Assembly (NCBI RefSeq): GCF_009742725.1 | Contig: NZ_WPHG01000002.1 | Span: 186,001-250,000 of the forward strand | From: Nitratireductor arenosus | GTDB lineage: Bacteria; Pseudomonadota; Alphaproteobacteria; Rhizobiales; Rhizobiaceae | Direction of reading: 5' to 3' | DNA length: 64,000 bases | Shown: piece after piece, positions 50,724 through 61,514 of the stretch | Numbering within the stretch: the first letter of the stretch is position 1 | Layout: each line of letters begins with the position of its first letter | Made by a program: the position numbers and the translations under genes | The notes under the pieces: model-generated | Database searches by the model: none | What the model saw: the letters and a program-made list of their open reading frames with translations, nothing else | Told to the model about the DNA's origin: nothing

Positions 50724-51851
50724 ATGCAATTTTCTCCCCAGCAGGATGAAGCGCTGAAGGCGGTATCGCGCTGGCTCAAGGCCGGCAGCCCGCAGATCTT
50801 TCGGCTGTTCGGTTATGCCGGCACCGGTAAGACGACGCTCGCGCGGCATTTCGCCGAACATGTCGACGGCTCCGTGCAGTTCGCCGCCTTCACCGGCAAG
50901 GCCGCGCAGGTGCTGCGCGCCAAGGGCGCCACCAATGCGCGCACCATCCACTCGTTGATCTATCGCCCACGCGGCGAGGAGGCGATCGCGGACGAGACCA
51001 CCGGCAAAACCTCGATGTCGCCGACGTTCTCGCTCAACCGGCAAAGCCCGGTGTCACGCGCCAAGCTGATCATCATCGACGAATGTTCCATGGTCGACGA
51101 ACAGCTCGGGCGCGACCTGTTGACCTTCGGCACGCCGGTTTTGGTGCTGGGCGATCCGGCGCAATTGCCGCCGATTTCGGGCGGCGGCTTTTTTACCGAG
51201 CACGAGCCCGATTTCCTGTTGACTGAAATCCATCGCCAGGCGCGCGACAATCCGATCATCCGGCTCGCGCTCGACGTGCGCGAAGGTCGTGAGTTCATGA
51301 AGGGCGATTTCGGCGCCGCCCAGGTGATCGGGCGCGAGGAGGTCGACCAGGATCTGGTTCTGTCGGCGGACCAGGTGCTTGTCGGCACCAACCGCACGCG
51401 GCGGCGCTACAATCACCGCCTGCGCGAACTCAAGGGATTTTCCGGGCCGCTGCCGCAAGCCGGAGACAAGCTGGTGTGCCTGAGAAACGATCCGGCCAAG
51501 GGGTTGCTCAACGGGTCGCTGTGGAAGGTCATGACGGCCTCGAAGGAAACGGTGAAGCCCGGAATTAATCTTCTGGTTTCGCCCGAGGAGGACGATCCCG
51601 ACCGGGGCGTGGCCAAGATCAAGCTATTGAAAGCCGCGTTCGAGACACCCGAGGCGGACATACCCTGGCAGCAGAAAAAGCGGTTCGACGATTTCGACTA
51701 TGGCTACGCGCTCACCGTGCACAAGGCGCAGGGCTCGCAATGGGACGAGGTCGTGCTGTTCGACGAGAGTTATGCGTTCCGCGATACCCGCCAGCGCTGG
51801 CTTTACACCGCGATCACCCGCGCCGCAGAGCGGCTGACCATCGTGCGGTAG
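50724..51851 (+). CDS. RecD-like ATP-dependent DNA helicase
   Basis: A 375-residue superfamily 1B helicase related to RecD2 and phage Dda. The motifs are FSPQQDEALKAVSRWL (Q-like), GYAGTGKTTLA (Walker A, about 31-41), IIIDECSMVDE (motif II), LVLGDPAQLPPISGGGFF (motif III) and, at the end, YALTVHKAQGSQWDEVVLFDE and LYTAITRAAERL (motifs V, VI). It is shorter than RecD and lacks the N-terminal domain. It unwinds DNA 5' to 3' in related proteins. Confidence 0.87.
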   Translation: MQFSPQQDEALKAVSRWLKAGSPQIFRLFGYAGTGKTTLARHFAEHVDGSVQFAAFTGKAAQVLRAKGATNARTIHSLIYRPRGEEAIADETTGKTSMSPTFSLNRQSPVSRAKLIIIDECSMVDEQLGRDLLTFGTPVLVLGDPAQLPPISGGGFFTEHEPDFLLTEIHRQARDNPIIRLALDVREGREFMKGDFGAAQVIGREEVDQDLVLSADQVLVGTNRTRRRYNHRLRELKGFSGPLPQAGDKLVCLRNDPAKGLLNGSLWKVMTASKETVKPGINLLVSPEEDDPDRGVAKIKLLKAAFETPEADIPWQQKKRFDDFDYGYALTVHKAQGSQWDEVVLFDESYAFRDTRQRWLYTAITRAAERLTIVR

Positions 51852-51865
51852 GCCGGTGTGACCAC

Positions 51866-52840
51866 CTATTCGGCGACGATCTCGATCTCGGGATGGAAGG
51901 CGTGGGCGACGAAGGCGAAGGTGATGTCGTGCGCGACATCCTCGCCGTTTCTGGTGACGCGCACGGTACCGACATTGCGGCCTTCGGCGATCGCCGAGCG
52001 ATCGAGCGCGGAGGCGACGCCGTCGAGATAGCGGATATCATAGCCGTCTCGCTCGAAACCCTGTTCGCGGACGCGTTTCAGGCTGACGATGATCGGTTCG
52101 GCGTCGGTGCGCACGACCACGACCCGCGCCATGGCGGAAATGTTGTCGGGAAGATCGCCACGGTAGAGGAAGGGGCGGGCGGCGCTGTCGTAGCCCGCAT
52201 AGGGGTTGCGGCCATAGGCGCGCAGGCCCGGATCATTGGGGACGAGGACGGGAGCGTCGGGATTTTCCCGGCGAAAGCTCTCGAAGGCGACGATGCGCGA
52301 CGGCAGCAGTTCGAGCGTCCGGCCGGTCAGTTCGCCGACGATCGCCTCGCCGGTGAATTGCTGCCACCAGCTTTCGGTCCGGCGATCATACATGACGAGA
52401 TCGGAGTTGCGCAGCTTGCCGGTGGTGCCGAATTCGAGGGTGCGGCCGTCCAGGCGCCGGTCGAAGACGATGGCGGCGTTGCACAAGGGGCAGTAGGTCA
52501 CCGCCACGGGCACGCCCCCGATCTCGTCATTGACGATCTCGTGCCAGGTCAGAACCTGCAGCGGATAGGCGCGGATTTCGTCGCCGAGCGCGAGCCGGAT
52601 GACCGGTTCGCGATCGCCAACCGTGGCGATGGTCGCCGCCGGGGCGAATTTTGGATCGTCGATCGAGGGAATGCCGTCGCGGGGCGGCCCGCCGGAGAGG
52701 ATCTCGTTAAAATCTATCGTGGAACGCGAAAAATCGGTCTTCCAGCCTTCGCGTGCCCAACGGTCGGGGTCGGCGCGCGCGGCCATGGTCGCGGCGAGAC
52801 CGGCGAGGCAGACGAACACCAGCTTGCACAGGAATTTCAT
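51866..52840 (-). CDS. DUF3179 family secreted protein
   Basis: A 324-residue protein with a signal peptide (MKFLCKLVFVCLAGLAATMAARA). The DUF3179 pattern is clear: IPSIDDPKFAPAATIA, RAYPLQVLTWHEIVND and VTYCPLCNAAIVFDRRLDG, with the CPLC motif. Function is unknown; the cysteines may hold a metal or form a redox pair. ATG at 52840 is preceded by GGAGACGCGGG. It is convergent with the helicase gene 14 bases away. Confidence 0.85.
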   Translation of the reverse strand: MKFLCKLVFVCLAGLAATMAARADPDRWAREGWKTDFSRSTIDFNEILSGGPPRDGIPSIDDPKFAPAATIATVGDREPVIRLALGDEIRAYPLQVLTWHEIVNDEIGGVPVAVTYCPLCNAAIVFDRRLDGRTLEFGTTGKLRNSDLVMYDRRTESWWQQFTGEAIVGELTGRTLELLPSRIVAFESFRRENPDAPVLVPNDPGLRAYGRNPYAGYDSAARPFLYRGDLPDNISAMARVVVVRTDAEPIIVSLKRVREQGFERDGYDIRYLDGVASALDRSAIAEGRNVGTVRVTRNGEDVAHDITFAFVAHAFHPEIEIVAE

Positions 52841-52960
52841 CCCGCGTCTCCGGGCCTGAACAAAGTTCGGCTTCAGCCCACCATGGGGCACCGTTCACGG
52901 TCAAATCACCTTGCCGTTCGTCGGCCGGTGGCCGCCGCCGCGACACGTCCGGGCGCGCGG

Positions 52961-53362
52961 TCAGCCTTCAGCAGGTTCGGCGTCCAGCCACGCCCAGGCA
53001 TCGGCTTCCTCGTCCACCTCGAAATGGCGCATTTCCAGAGACATGAACGGCTTGAAGACCGCCATCATGGTGGCGATCCAGGCCGGTCCGCCGACGACGG
53101 CGTATTTGCGGATATGCCGCAGCGCGTGGGTCTTGCCGATCATGGTCGTTTCCTTGAAGGCCGCGCTCCAGTCGAAGCCCTCATAGGACGACATGCGTAC
53201 CAGAAGGTCGATCTTGTCGTGGATCTCGTAGGCTCCTTCGAGCAATCCGTACATGTTTTCGATGTCCGGCGCGGTGACATGACCGGTGACGTCGAAGGCG
53301 TAGGCGTCGTCGCGTGTGGTGTCGATACGCCTGATTGTGGGCGGGTTGTCGTTGACGAGCAT
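52961..53362 (-). CDS. SpoIIAA-like/STAS-fold protein
   Basis: A 133-residue protein of the SpoIIAA-like family (DUF3478). Blocks seen are AYAFDVTGHVTAPDIENMYGLLEGAY, KIDLLVRMSSYEGFDWSAAF and KYAVVGGPAWIATMMAVFKPF. The fold resembles STAS domains, but these proteins have no known partner switch. The start at 53362 has TGAGGA at a good distance; an upstream ATG at 53377 lacks one. It stands alone, divergent from pdxJ. Confidence 0.82.
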   Translation of the reverse strand: MLVNDNPPTIRRIDTTRDDAYAFDVTGHVTAPDIENMYGLLEGAYEIHDKIDLLVRMSSYEGFDWSAAFKETTMIGKTHALRHIRKYAVVGGPAWIATMMAVFKPFMSLEMRHFEVDEEADAWAWLDAEPAEG

Positions 53363-53476
53363 GATGCTGATCCTCATTTGCCGTTTTGCTGTCCATAAAA
53401 TGAACGGCGTTTGGTCCTGTGCGTTCCGGCAAAAGCGATTATACATCGTCGCGTTGGAAAATTCCGTGAGTCAGCC

Positions 53477-54226
53477 ATGCCGGCGAAACTGTCCGTAAAC
53501 CTCAACGCGATCGCGATGCTGCGCAACCGGCGCGACCTGCCCTGGCCGAGCGTGACCGGTCTCGGTCGCATCGCGCTCGCGGCGGGCGCCGGCGGGCTCA
53601 CCGTGCATCCGCGCCCCGATCAGCGCCATATCCGTTTCACCGACGTTCCGGAAATCCGGGCGCTGATCGACGACGAGTTCCCCGACCGCGAATTCAATAT
53701 CGAGGGCTATCCGACGCAGGATTTCCTCGACCTGGTGGAGAAAGCCGAACCCGAGCAGGTGACCCTGGTGCCGGACGATCCCGAACAGGCCACCTCCGAC
53801 CATGGCTGGGATTTCGTCGCCAATGGCGAAATCTTGCGCGCCATCGTCGCGCGGCTGAAGAAGAATGGGGCGCGGGTATCGCTATTTTGCGACCCCGATG
53901 CCTCGCAGGCCCAGATCGCGGCGGCGCAGGCCACCGGCGCCGACCGGGTCGAGTTCTATACCGGGCCCTACGGCGCCTGCTACGACGATTCCGGAAAAGC
54001 CGCCAAGGAACTGGAAAGGCTGGAAAATACCGCCTTGCTCGCAAAAGATGCCGGGCTCGGCGTCAATGCAGGTCACGATCTGACGGTCGCCAATCTGCCG
54101 GCGCTGGCGCGCGCGATTCCGCACCTGGCGGAAGTCTCGATAGGCCAGGGCCTGACAGCGGATGCGCTCGAATACGGCATGGCGGAGACGGTCAGGCGCT
54201 TCGTTCGCGCCTGCGCGGGCCAATAG
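53477..54226 (+). CDS. pdxJ: Pyridoxine 5'-phosphate synthase
   Basis: A 249-residue PdxJ, which joins aminoacetone phosphate and deoxyxylulose phosphate to make pyridoxine 5'-phosphate. The conserved N terminus [16 protein letters not shown] is visible, then [34 protein letters not shown] and [16 protein letters not shown]. Length is as in the family. The start is the ATG at 53477; earlier codons of the frame are unlike PdxJ. Confidence 0.95.
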   Translation: MPAKLSVNLNAIAMLRNRRDLPWPSVTGLGRIALAAGAGGLTVHPRPDQRHIRFTDVPEIRALIDDEFPDREFNIEGYPTQDFLDLVEKAEPEQVTLVPDDPEQATSDHGWDFVANGEILRAIVARLKKNGARVSLFCDPDASQAQIAAAQATGADRVEFYTGPYGACYDDSGKAAKELERLENTALLAKDAGLGVNAGHDLTVANLPALARAIPHLAEVSIGQGLTADALEYGMAETVRRFVRACAGQ

Positions 54227-54307
54227 ACAAACGCGCTGCCACGCTGCCCGGTCAAGATTTATTAGGATTTTAGCGATTACATCCTCGTCAGAGCACGAGG
54301 ATTTGTC

Positions 54308-54886
54308 ATTCGTACCGTCGTTGCCATCGTCTTGTTGATCGCGCTCGCCGGCTGTGGGTCCACGCCGCGCGGCATCAACAATGTGTGTACTATCTTCGAT
54401 CAGAAGGATGGCTGGTTCGGCAATTGGTATCGGGCGGCCAAGAGCACCGAGCGCGAATATGGCGTGCCGGCTTCGGTCCTGATGGCGACCATCCGCATCG
54501 AGTCCGGCTTCGATTCCGACGCCCGGCCGCCGCGCAAGAAGCTGCTCGGGGTCATTCCCTGGAAGCGTAAGTCGACCGCTTACGGTTACTCGCAGGCTCT
54601 CGACGGCACCTGGCAGGGTTACAAGCGCGAAACCGGACGCTGGCGGGCGAGCCGAACCGATTTCGCCGACGCGATCCAGTTCGTCGGCTGGTATCACTAC
54701 AACAGCCACCGCAAGAACGGCATCGCGCTCAACGACGCCTACAGCCTCTATCTTGCTTATTACGCCGGGCAGGCGGGCTATGCGCGCGGCGTGTGGCGCG
54801 GCAATGCCGGCATGCAGAAATCGGCCCGCAAGGCCGCCAATATGGCCAATTCCTACGCCGACCAGATGCGGCAGTGCGGACGGTAG
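54308..54886 (+). CDS. Transglycosylase SLT-like lipoprotein, probable ATT start
   Basis: A 192-residue lytic-transglycosylase-like lipoprotein. The region GVPASVLMATIRIESGFDSDA is the SLT catalytic start with the glutamate, and YGYSQALDGTWQGYKRETG and LYLAYYAGQAGYARGVW follow. No ATG, GTG or TTG gives a proper signal peptide: the first TTG (54332) leaves only seven residues before the lipobox cysteine (LAGC). Starting at ATT 54308 gives a good lipoprotein signal (I/M-RTVVAIVLLIALAGC) and places GAGG seven bases upstream. The Shine-Dalgarno lies in the 3' arm of a perfect 8-bp hairpin (54281-54302). The start is therefore inferred and may be regulated. Confidence 0.75.
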   Translation: MRTVVAIVLLIALAGCGSTPRGINNVCTIFDQKDGWFGNWYRAAKSTEREYGVPASVLMATIRIESGFDSDARPPRKKLLGVIPWKRKSTAYGYSQALDGTWQGYKRETGRWRASRTDFADAIQFVGWYHYNSHRKNGIALNDAYSLYLAYYAGQAGYARGVWRGNAGMQKSARKAANMANSYADQMRQCGR

Positions 54887-55125
54887 GCTTTCGCACCTGA
54901 AAGCCATGGCCGGTCTTCGAAGAAATCATCGGGCGACAAACGATCGATCGTGCTGGCTTCAGCAAGGCGGCGTCGGAGGCAGGTCGGGGCCGACTGCGCT
55001 CCGCGACGACTTAGGGCTGATCTTATCGCGATCGGCGGTTGATTTCGGCTGTCGGGCGGCGCCTTTCCCTTGTCAGGAACCTTGCCGGCGTGCCACCTGC
55101 TGGCCGAAACTTGGGGATCGGCTGG

Positions 55126-56346
55126 ATGGACATTGCGATCGCCGGAGCGGGGCCGGCCGGGCTCGCCGCAGCCCTCTTTCTCAACCGCGCCGGGCACCGG
55201 GTGACGGTTTTTGAGCGTTTCGAGGCGGCGCAGCCGCTCGGCTCAGGGCTGATCCTGCAGCCGACGGGCCTGACGGTGCTCGACGCGCTCGGCCTCCTCG
55301 ACGACATGCTGTCGCGCGGCAGCCGAATCGACCGGCTGCACGGTAGCGACGCGCATTCTGGTCGTACGGTGCTGGATGTGCGCTACGCGGCCTGGCGCGG
55401 CGGCCGCTTCGGCCTGTCCGTGCATCGCGCGGCGCTGTTCGACGTGCTGTTCGGCGCCGTTCGGGCCGCAGGCATTGCCGTTGAGACCGGAACCGAGATC
55501 GAGGCGCTTGATCACGCGGGGGACCGTCCGCGCATCGTCACCGCGACCGGCCGCATGCTGGGACCGTTCGATCTCGTCGTCGATGCTAGCGGGGCGCGCT
55601 CGAAGCTGAAGCGGCATGCGCGCCGGCCGTGCGAGCCGCGGCCGCTCGCCTATGGTGCGTTCTGGGCCTCGCTCGACTGGCGCGGCGACGGTTTCGATCC
55701 GCACGCGCTGGTTCAGCGCTACGACAAGGCCAGCGTGATGATCGGCGTTCTGCCGATCGGCCGGCCGACGCCGGACGGCGACGCGCAGGCGGCGTTTTTC
55801 TGGAGCCTGAAGCCTGCGCAGGCGGCTGCCGTTCGCGCGGCCGGGCTCGATGCCTGGAAAGCCAGGGTCGAACGGCTCTGGCCCGAAACGCGGGCCTATC
55901 TCGATCAGATCGCGGATTTCGACCAGCTCACCCTGGCGCGCTATGGCCATCATACGCTCAAATTCCCGGCCGGGCGCGGGTTGGCGGTGATCGGCGATGC
56001 CGCGCACTCGACCAGTCCGCAATTGGGGCAGGGCGCCAATATGGCGCTGCTCGACGCGGCTGCGTTGGCGTACGCATTGGACAGGGCGTCCGACGTCACG
56101 ACGGCGCTCGAGGCCTATTGCGGCATGCGGCGCTGGCATGTGCGCGTCTTTCAGGCGCTTTCGGCGGCCCTGACACCGTTTTATCAGTCGGACTCGACGG
56201 TGATGCCGTTTGCGCGCGACCGGTTGGTGGTCACAGTCGCGCGTGTTCCGCCGGCACCGCAGATACTGGCCTCGATGGTGGCGGGCACGCTGTTCGGACC
56301 GTTTGGTCGGATCGGGCTACGGGAAGTCGACTGGCGCGGAATATAG
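55126..56346 (+). CDS. FAD-dependent monooxygenase
   Basis: A 406-residue class A flavin monooxygenase. GxGxxG is in MDIAIAGAGPAGLAAALFLN (start), the DG motif in VVDASGARSKLKRHA (about 150; DASG instead of DADG), and the GD motif in AVIGDAAHSTSPQLGQGAN (about 288-306). It is similar to PHBH-type hydroxylases or halogenase-like proteins; substrate unknown. ATG at 55126 is chosen; the frame goes back to 55039. It is upstream of a TetR gene (87 bases), with which it may be linked. Confidence 0.85.
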   Translation: MDIAIAGAGPAGLAAALFLNRAGHRVTVFERFEAAQPLGSGLILQPTGLTVLDALGLLDDMLSRGSRIDRLHGSDAHSGRTVLDVRYAAWRGGRFGLSVHRAALFDVLFGAVRAAGIAVETGTEIEALDHAGDRPRIVTATGRMLGPFDLVVDASGARSKLKRHARRPCEPRPLAYGAFWASLDWRGDGFDPHALVQRYDKASVMIGVLPIGRPTPDGDAQAAFFWSLKPAQAAAVRAAGLDAWKARVERLWPETRAYLDQIADFDQLTLARYGHHTLKFPAGRGLAVIGDAAHSTSPQLGQGANMALLDAAALAYALDRASDVTTALEAYCGMRRWHVRVFQALSAALTPFYQSDSTVMPFARDRLVVTVARVPPAPQILASMVAGTLFGPFGRIGLREVDWRGI

Positions 56347-56385
56347 GCCTTGCGCGCGGCGTGGCTATGGCGCTAAGACAACCGA

Positions 56386-56400
56386 ACCGTAACGTACGGT
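56386..56400. promoter_or_regulatory. TetR operator palindrome
   Basis: ACCGTA (56386-56391), ACG, TACGGT (56395-56400) is a perfect 15-bp inverted repeat 33 bases before the TetR start codon. It is a likely autoregulatory operator. Confidence 0.6.
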
Positions 56401-56433
56401 ACGCTGAATTACCATCCGCCGCCGGAGAACCAG

Positions 56434-58136
<1,703 letters not shown>

Positions 58137-58194
58137 CGCGGGCGCCTTGACGGCGGCTGCGGCCGGCCGGCCCGGTTCGCACGATTGAAAAATG

Positions 58195-58226
58195 CACAGG
58201 CGCCGGCCTTCTGGTCGGCGCCTGTG
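58195..58226. terminator. Perfect 11-bp hairpin after ilvC
   Basis: CACAGGCGCCG (58195-58205) and CGGCGCCTGTG (58216-58226) with a 10-base loop form a perfect stem 59 bases after the ilvC stop. No T-run follows on the plus strand; on the minus strand it is followed by CATTTTTC. It is the probable transcription end. Confidence 0.55.
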
Positions 58227-58294
58227 CCGTTCCGGCACAGTCTTTCTGGCACGAAATTCGCTTCTTCAGCCGCATCAGTGCGAGGAGGCTCGAC

Positions 58295-58585
58295 ATGATG
58301 CCGATTACCAAGAAGTCGATCGCCATTGACGGCCGCATTTTTCCCGACCGTCGCCGCGAACTGCGCCATCGGGTCCTGAAAGGCGCGAAACTTTCCTTCA
58401 ACAACGGATATGGGGCGAGCGAATGCGTGGTGCGCAACCTGTCCGAACAGGGGGCGAAGCTCGCGTTCGGCGACACGTTCGGCGTGCCGCGGCGGTTCCG
58501 GCTTCACATTGCCGGCGAGAGGAGCACTTACGAAGCCGACGTGTGCTGGCGCGGCATCGGCGAGATCGGCGTGCGCTTCACATAA
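58295..58585 (+). CDS. PilZ domain protein
   Basis: A 96-residue stand-alone PilZ domain, likely a cyclic di-GMP receptor. The two ligand motifs are visible: arginines in DRRRELRHRV (RxxxR, about 18-27) and NLSEQGAKL (N/DxSxxG, about 48-56). The start has GAGGAG upstream. A diguanylate cyclase is encoded 16 kb away in the same window, but no direct link is shown. Confidence 0.85.
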   Translation: MMPITKKSIAIDGRIFPDRRRELRHRVLKGAKLSFNNGYGASECVVRNLSEQGAKLAFGDTFGVPRRFRLHIAGERSTYEADVCWRGIGEIGVRFT

Positions 58586-58681
58586 CAAAAAACAAGCGCA
58601 TGCCAGGCTGGCCGGTCGCGGCGTGGGGCGGGCCGGCCAGCCGTAATTCCCGAGCGGCCTCAAGGCCTCGATGCGAAACGG

Positions 58682-58708
58682 AAAACGCCGCCCGAAAGGC
58701 GGCGTTTT
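58682..58708. terminator. Bidirectional terminator
   Basis: AAAACGCCGCC (58682-58692) and GGCGGCGTTTT (58698-58708) with a CGAAA loop stand between the PilZ gene (plus) and the BA14K gene (minus, stop at 58737). It has A- and T-rich ends on both sides and can end transcription from both. A further hairpin, GGCTGGCCGG/CCGGCCAGCC, lies at 58606-58642. Confidence 0.8.
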
Positions 58709-58736
58709 GCGTTATTCGGCGTTAGGCCGCACCAAC

Positions 58737-59252
58737 TCAGCTATAGGGCGACACGCATTGGCGACGCCGTCCGTGATAGGGCTGGAACGTGTTGTCACGC
58801 ACCCGGTAAGACCGGTAGCGGTCGAAACACCACTGGACATGGGCGTTCGACAGGCCGCGATGCCGCTTGTAATAACGGCGCGGTTGCACGTAGCGCCGCG
58901 GCGCATAGCCGTCGTAAAGCAGCCCGGGCACGTTGAGATAGATGCGCGGCCCGCCATGGCGGTAAATGCGGCGGTTGTGGCGGCGATCATAGCGACGCTT
59001 GTAGATGCGGCGTTCACGGTAGTCGCGATCCCGGTAAACGTGCCGGCGCTTTGCCCGGCGGTCGAAATAGACGCCGCCGCCGCGATTGATGATCGTCGGG
59101 CAATCGGTCGAGCCGCCGGCGCAGCCGATCGCGTTCAGACCGCCCTGGTGGCGCCAAAGACGCTCACCGGCCGATGCCGAACTGGTGCCCATCGCCAGCG
59201 CGCCGACGACAAGCGCCGCGCACCAGGCGAGAAGCGGAAAGGTTCTACACAT
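58737..59252 (-). CDS. BA14K family secreted protein
   Basis: A 171-residue protein with a signal peptide ([22 protein letters not shown]) and a mature part rich in Arg and Tyr. The BA14K signature stands at the C terminus: [20 protein letters not shown] and [10 protein letters not shown]. The family was first described as an immunoreactive 14 kDa protein of Brucella and is found in Hyphomicrobiales; its role is unclear (a lectin-like activity has been suggested). An unusually long Arg/Tyr/His spacer separates the signal and the signature. Confidence 0.85.
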   Translation of the reverse strand: MCRTFPLLAWCAALVVGALAMGTSSASAGERLWRHQGGLNAIGCAGGSTDCPTIINRGGGVYFDRRAKRRHVYRDRDYRERRIYKRRYDRRHNRRIYRHGGPRIYLNVPGLLYDGYAPRRYVQPRRYYKRHRGLSNAHVQWCFDRYRSYRVRDNTFQPYHGRRRQCVSPYS

Positions 59253-59445
59253 TGTCGTGTCTCCTTGCGTACGAGCCTAGCCGCGCCTGCGGGGGCGCAA
59301 AAGGCATTAGCAAACGAAAAGCGTATTCACTCCTACCTGAACTAGGGATGAACGAAGCCGTTTCAACCATTACACGCAAAAGCGGGCGGGAAGATGAAGA
59401 AGGTTGCCTTGTTATTTGCGGTGGCGGCAGGCAAATATGCCGCCC

Positions 59446-60558
59446 ATGTCCGTGCGCATCGCCAGCTTCAACGTCGAGAACCTGATGAACAGGTTCGATT
59501 TTTCCGGTTACCGCAACGAGCTGTGGCAAGACCGGGCCGTGGCGCTGTTCGACATCAAGGACGAGGCCGAGTATCGCGAGGTCGAGCGCGCGCGCGCCAT
59601 CGCCCACACCGACGACACGCGCCAGCTCTCCGCGCTCGCCATCGCCGAGACCGGCGCCGACATCATCTGCCTGCAGGAAGTCGACAATATCGACGCGCTG
59701 AAGGCGTTCGAATATGGCTATCTCTTCAAGATGGTCGGGCATGGCTACCGCAACAAATACATGACGACAGGCAATGACAGTCGCGGCATCGACGTCGCGG
59801 TGATGATGCGGCCCGAAACCCGGCACGGTCAACCGATCGAATTCGTGGCCATGACAAGCCATGCCCACATCACCTTCGAGGATTTCGATCTCCATACGCC
59901 CGAACTGGCCGAACTCGGCATCGAACCCGTCGCCCGCATCTTCCGCCGCGATTGCCTCGAGGTCGACGTCCGCGTCGACGGGCGGCCGCTGACCATCTAC
60001 ACGGTTCATTTCAAATCGATGGGGACGCCGCGCAACGGCCTGCCGGGTCGTGACGCCAGCATGCCGGTGCGGGTCGCCGAGGCGAGCGCGGTGCGCCGCA
60101 TCATCGAGGATCGGTTCGGGGCCGACAAGGCGCAGGACATGCGCTGGGTGATTTGCGGCGACATGAACGACTATCAGGAACGGGTCGTCATCAGCGGCGA
60201 CCGGTTTTCCGGCTATGGCTTCACACCGGTGCGCGAGGATTTTTCCTGTGTCGATCTCCTGACCAGGGACGGTTTCAGCGTCAACCCGGTCGAGCGACGG
60301 CCCGAGCTGGACCGCTGGACGCTCTACCACACGCGGGGGCCGCAGGAGCGCCATCTGTGCCAGCTCGACTACATCTTGCTGTCGCCGGCGCTGGCGCGCG
60401 GCAATGCCAAGGCGGTGCCCGACATCGTCCGCGCCGGGCAACCGTTTCGCACCCTGTTTCCGCCGGGCCAGACGGTGGAGCGTTATCCGCGTATCGGCTG
60501 GGACCGGCCGAAAGCGTCGGATCATTGCCCGATCGCGATCACGCTCGACCTGGTCTAA
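59446..60558 (+). CDS. Endonuclease/exonuclease/phosphatase family protein
   Basis: A 370-residue EEP-fold hydrolase. The family motifs are VRIASFNVENL at the start, ICLQEVDN (about 78-85; catalytic Glu in QEV), YTVHFKSMG, VICGDMNDY (about 240; catalytic Asp/Asn) and ASDHCPIAITLDL at the end (Ser-Asp-His). It has no signal peptide. The substrate could be DNA, a phosphoester or a lipid head group. The ATG is at 59446 or 59437. Confidence 0.85.
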   Translation: MSVRIASFNVENLMNRFDFSGYRNELWQDRAVALFDIKDEAEYREVERARAIAHTDDTRQLSALAIAETGADIICLQEVDNIDALKAFEYGYLFKMVGHGYRNKYMTTGNDSRGIDVAVMMRPETRHGQPIEFVAMTSHAHITFEDFDLHTPELAELGIEPVARIFRRDCLEVDVRVDGRPLTIYTVHFKSMGTPRNGLPGRDASMPVRVAEASAVRRIIEDRFGADKAQDMRWVICGDMNDYQERVVISGDRFSGYGFTPVREDFSCVDLLTRDGFSVNPVERRPELDRWTLYHTRGPQERHLCQLDYILLSPALARGNAKAVPDIVRAGQPFRTLFPPGQTVERYPRIGWDRPKASDHCPIAITLDLV

Positions 60559-60594
60559 GGCCGGGGCGGCACACTCGACGCGCCACCCCGTTCG

Positions 60595-60608
60595 GATTAT
60601 CTATAATC
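60595..60608. promoter_or_regulatory. BioR box before bioR
   Basis: GATTATCTATAATC, a 14-base palindrome with the BioR core TTATCTATAA (60597-60606), ends two bases before the bioR start. This position would allow strong autorepression and leaves no room for a normal ribosome-binding site. Confidence 0.85.
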
Positions 60609-60610
60609 TT

Positions 60611-61261
60611 ATGTCGCGTCACAAATCAGAACCTCTTGCCGCGCGGATCGGCCGCGAGCTCGCCGACCGCATCATCTCCGGCCAGATCGGTGCCGGCGCG
60701 CGGCTGCGGCAGGATCACGTCGCCGAGGAGTTTGGCGCCAGCCACGTGCCGGTGCGGGAAGCCTTCCGCCGCCTCGAAGCGCAGGGGCTGGTCGAAAGCG
60801 AGCCGCACCGGGGCGTCCGGGTGGCGGGCTTCAGCCTGGAGGACGTGCGCGAGGTTGCCGAGATGCGCGCCGCACTCGAGGTTCTCGCCCTGCGCAACGC
60901 CGCGCCGCATTTGACCAAGGCCATTCTCGACGAGGCCGAGGACGCCACGCGCGCCGGCGATCACGCGGGCGACGTTCACGCCTGGGAAGACGCCAACCGC
61001 GCCTTCCACCGGCTGATCATAACGCCCTGCGGCATGCCGCGCCTGCTGCGGACCATCGACGATCTGCACATTGCCAGCGCCCGCTTCCTGTTTTCGGGCT
61101 GGCGGGCGGAGTGGGAAACGCCGACCGATCGCGATCACAGGGCCATCCTCGCGGCGCTGCGTGCGGGGGACATCGATGCCGCCACGGCCGTGCTGGCGCG
61201 GCATGTGCAGTGGATCGGAAAAAAACCGGAACGGCCGGGCGCCGTCGGCGCAGGTCGATAG
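60611..61261 (+). CDS. bioR: GntR family biotin regulator
   Basis: A 216-residue GntR-family regulator of the FadR/VanR type. The winged helix is GARLRQDHVAEEFGASHVPVREAFRRLEAQGLV (about 28-60, read in parts), and the C-terminal FCD-like domain (about 78-205) contains the metal-binding or effector histidines (HRLI, HIASAR, DRDHRAIL). Assignment as BioR comes from the TTATCTATAA boxes directly before this gene and before bioY. BioR represses biotin genes in Alphaproteobacteria. It is followed by bioY at 253 bases. Confidence 0.85.
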   Translation: MSRHKSEPLAARIGRELADRIISGQIGAGARLRQDHVAEEFGASHVPVREAFRRLEAQGLVESEPHRGVRVAGFSLEDVREVAEMRAALEVLALRNAAPHLTKAILDEAEDATRAGDHAGDVHAWEDANRAFHRLIITPCGMPRLLRTIDDLHIASARFLFSGWRAEWETPTDRDHRAILAALRAGDIDAATAVLARHVQWIGKKPERPGAVGAGR

Positions 61262-61484
61262 GGCGCGACAGAAAACCAGGCGGCCGGCATCGTGACGAAA
61301 CACGTATTGCCGGAACGGGTGCGGCGGGCGACGCCGCACGCATAGGCCCAGTCGCCTGACGGCCGCTGTGCCGGCCAGCGCAATTTTCCTGTTGCTGAAA
61401 CGATTTGCGCCTGGCGCGGGGCGGATGCGCGCGCCGGGCTTGCAATGGGCGCGGTTTTGTGGACTCCATTAGCGATAGAATATC

Positions 61485-61502
61485 AAGATTATCTATAATC
61501 TT
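61485..61502. promoter_or_regulatory. BioR box before bioY
   Basis: AAGATTATCTATAATCTT is a perfect 18-base palindrome ending 12 bases before the bioY start. It shares 16 of 18 bases with the box before bioR. It will control bioY and the DUF1284 gene behind it. Confidence 0.9.
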
Positions 61503-61514
61503 AAAAGGACAGCC

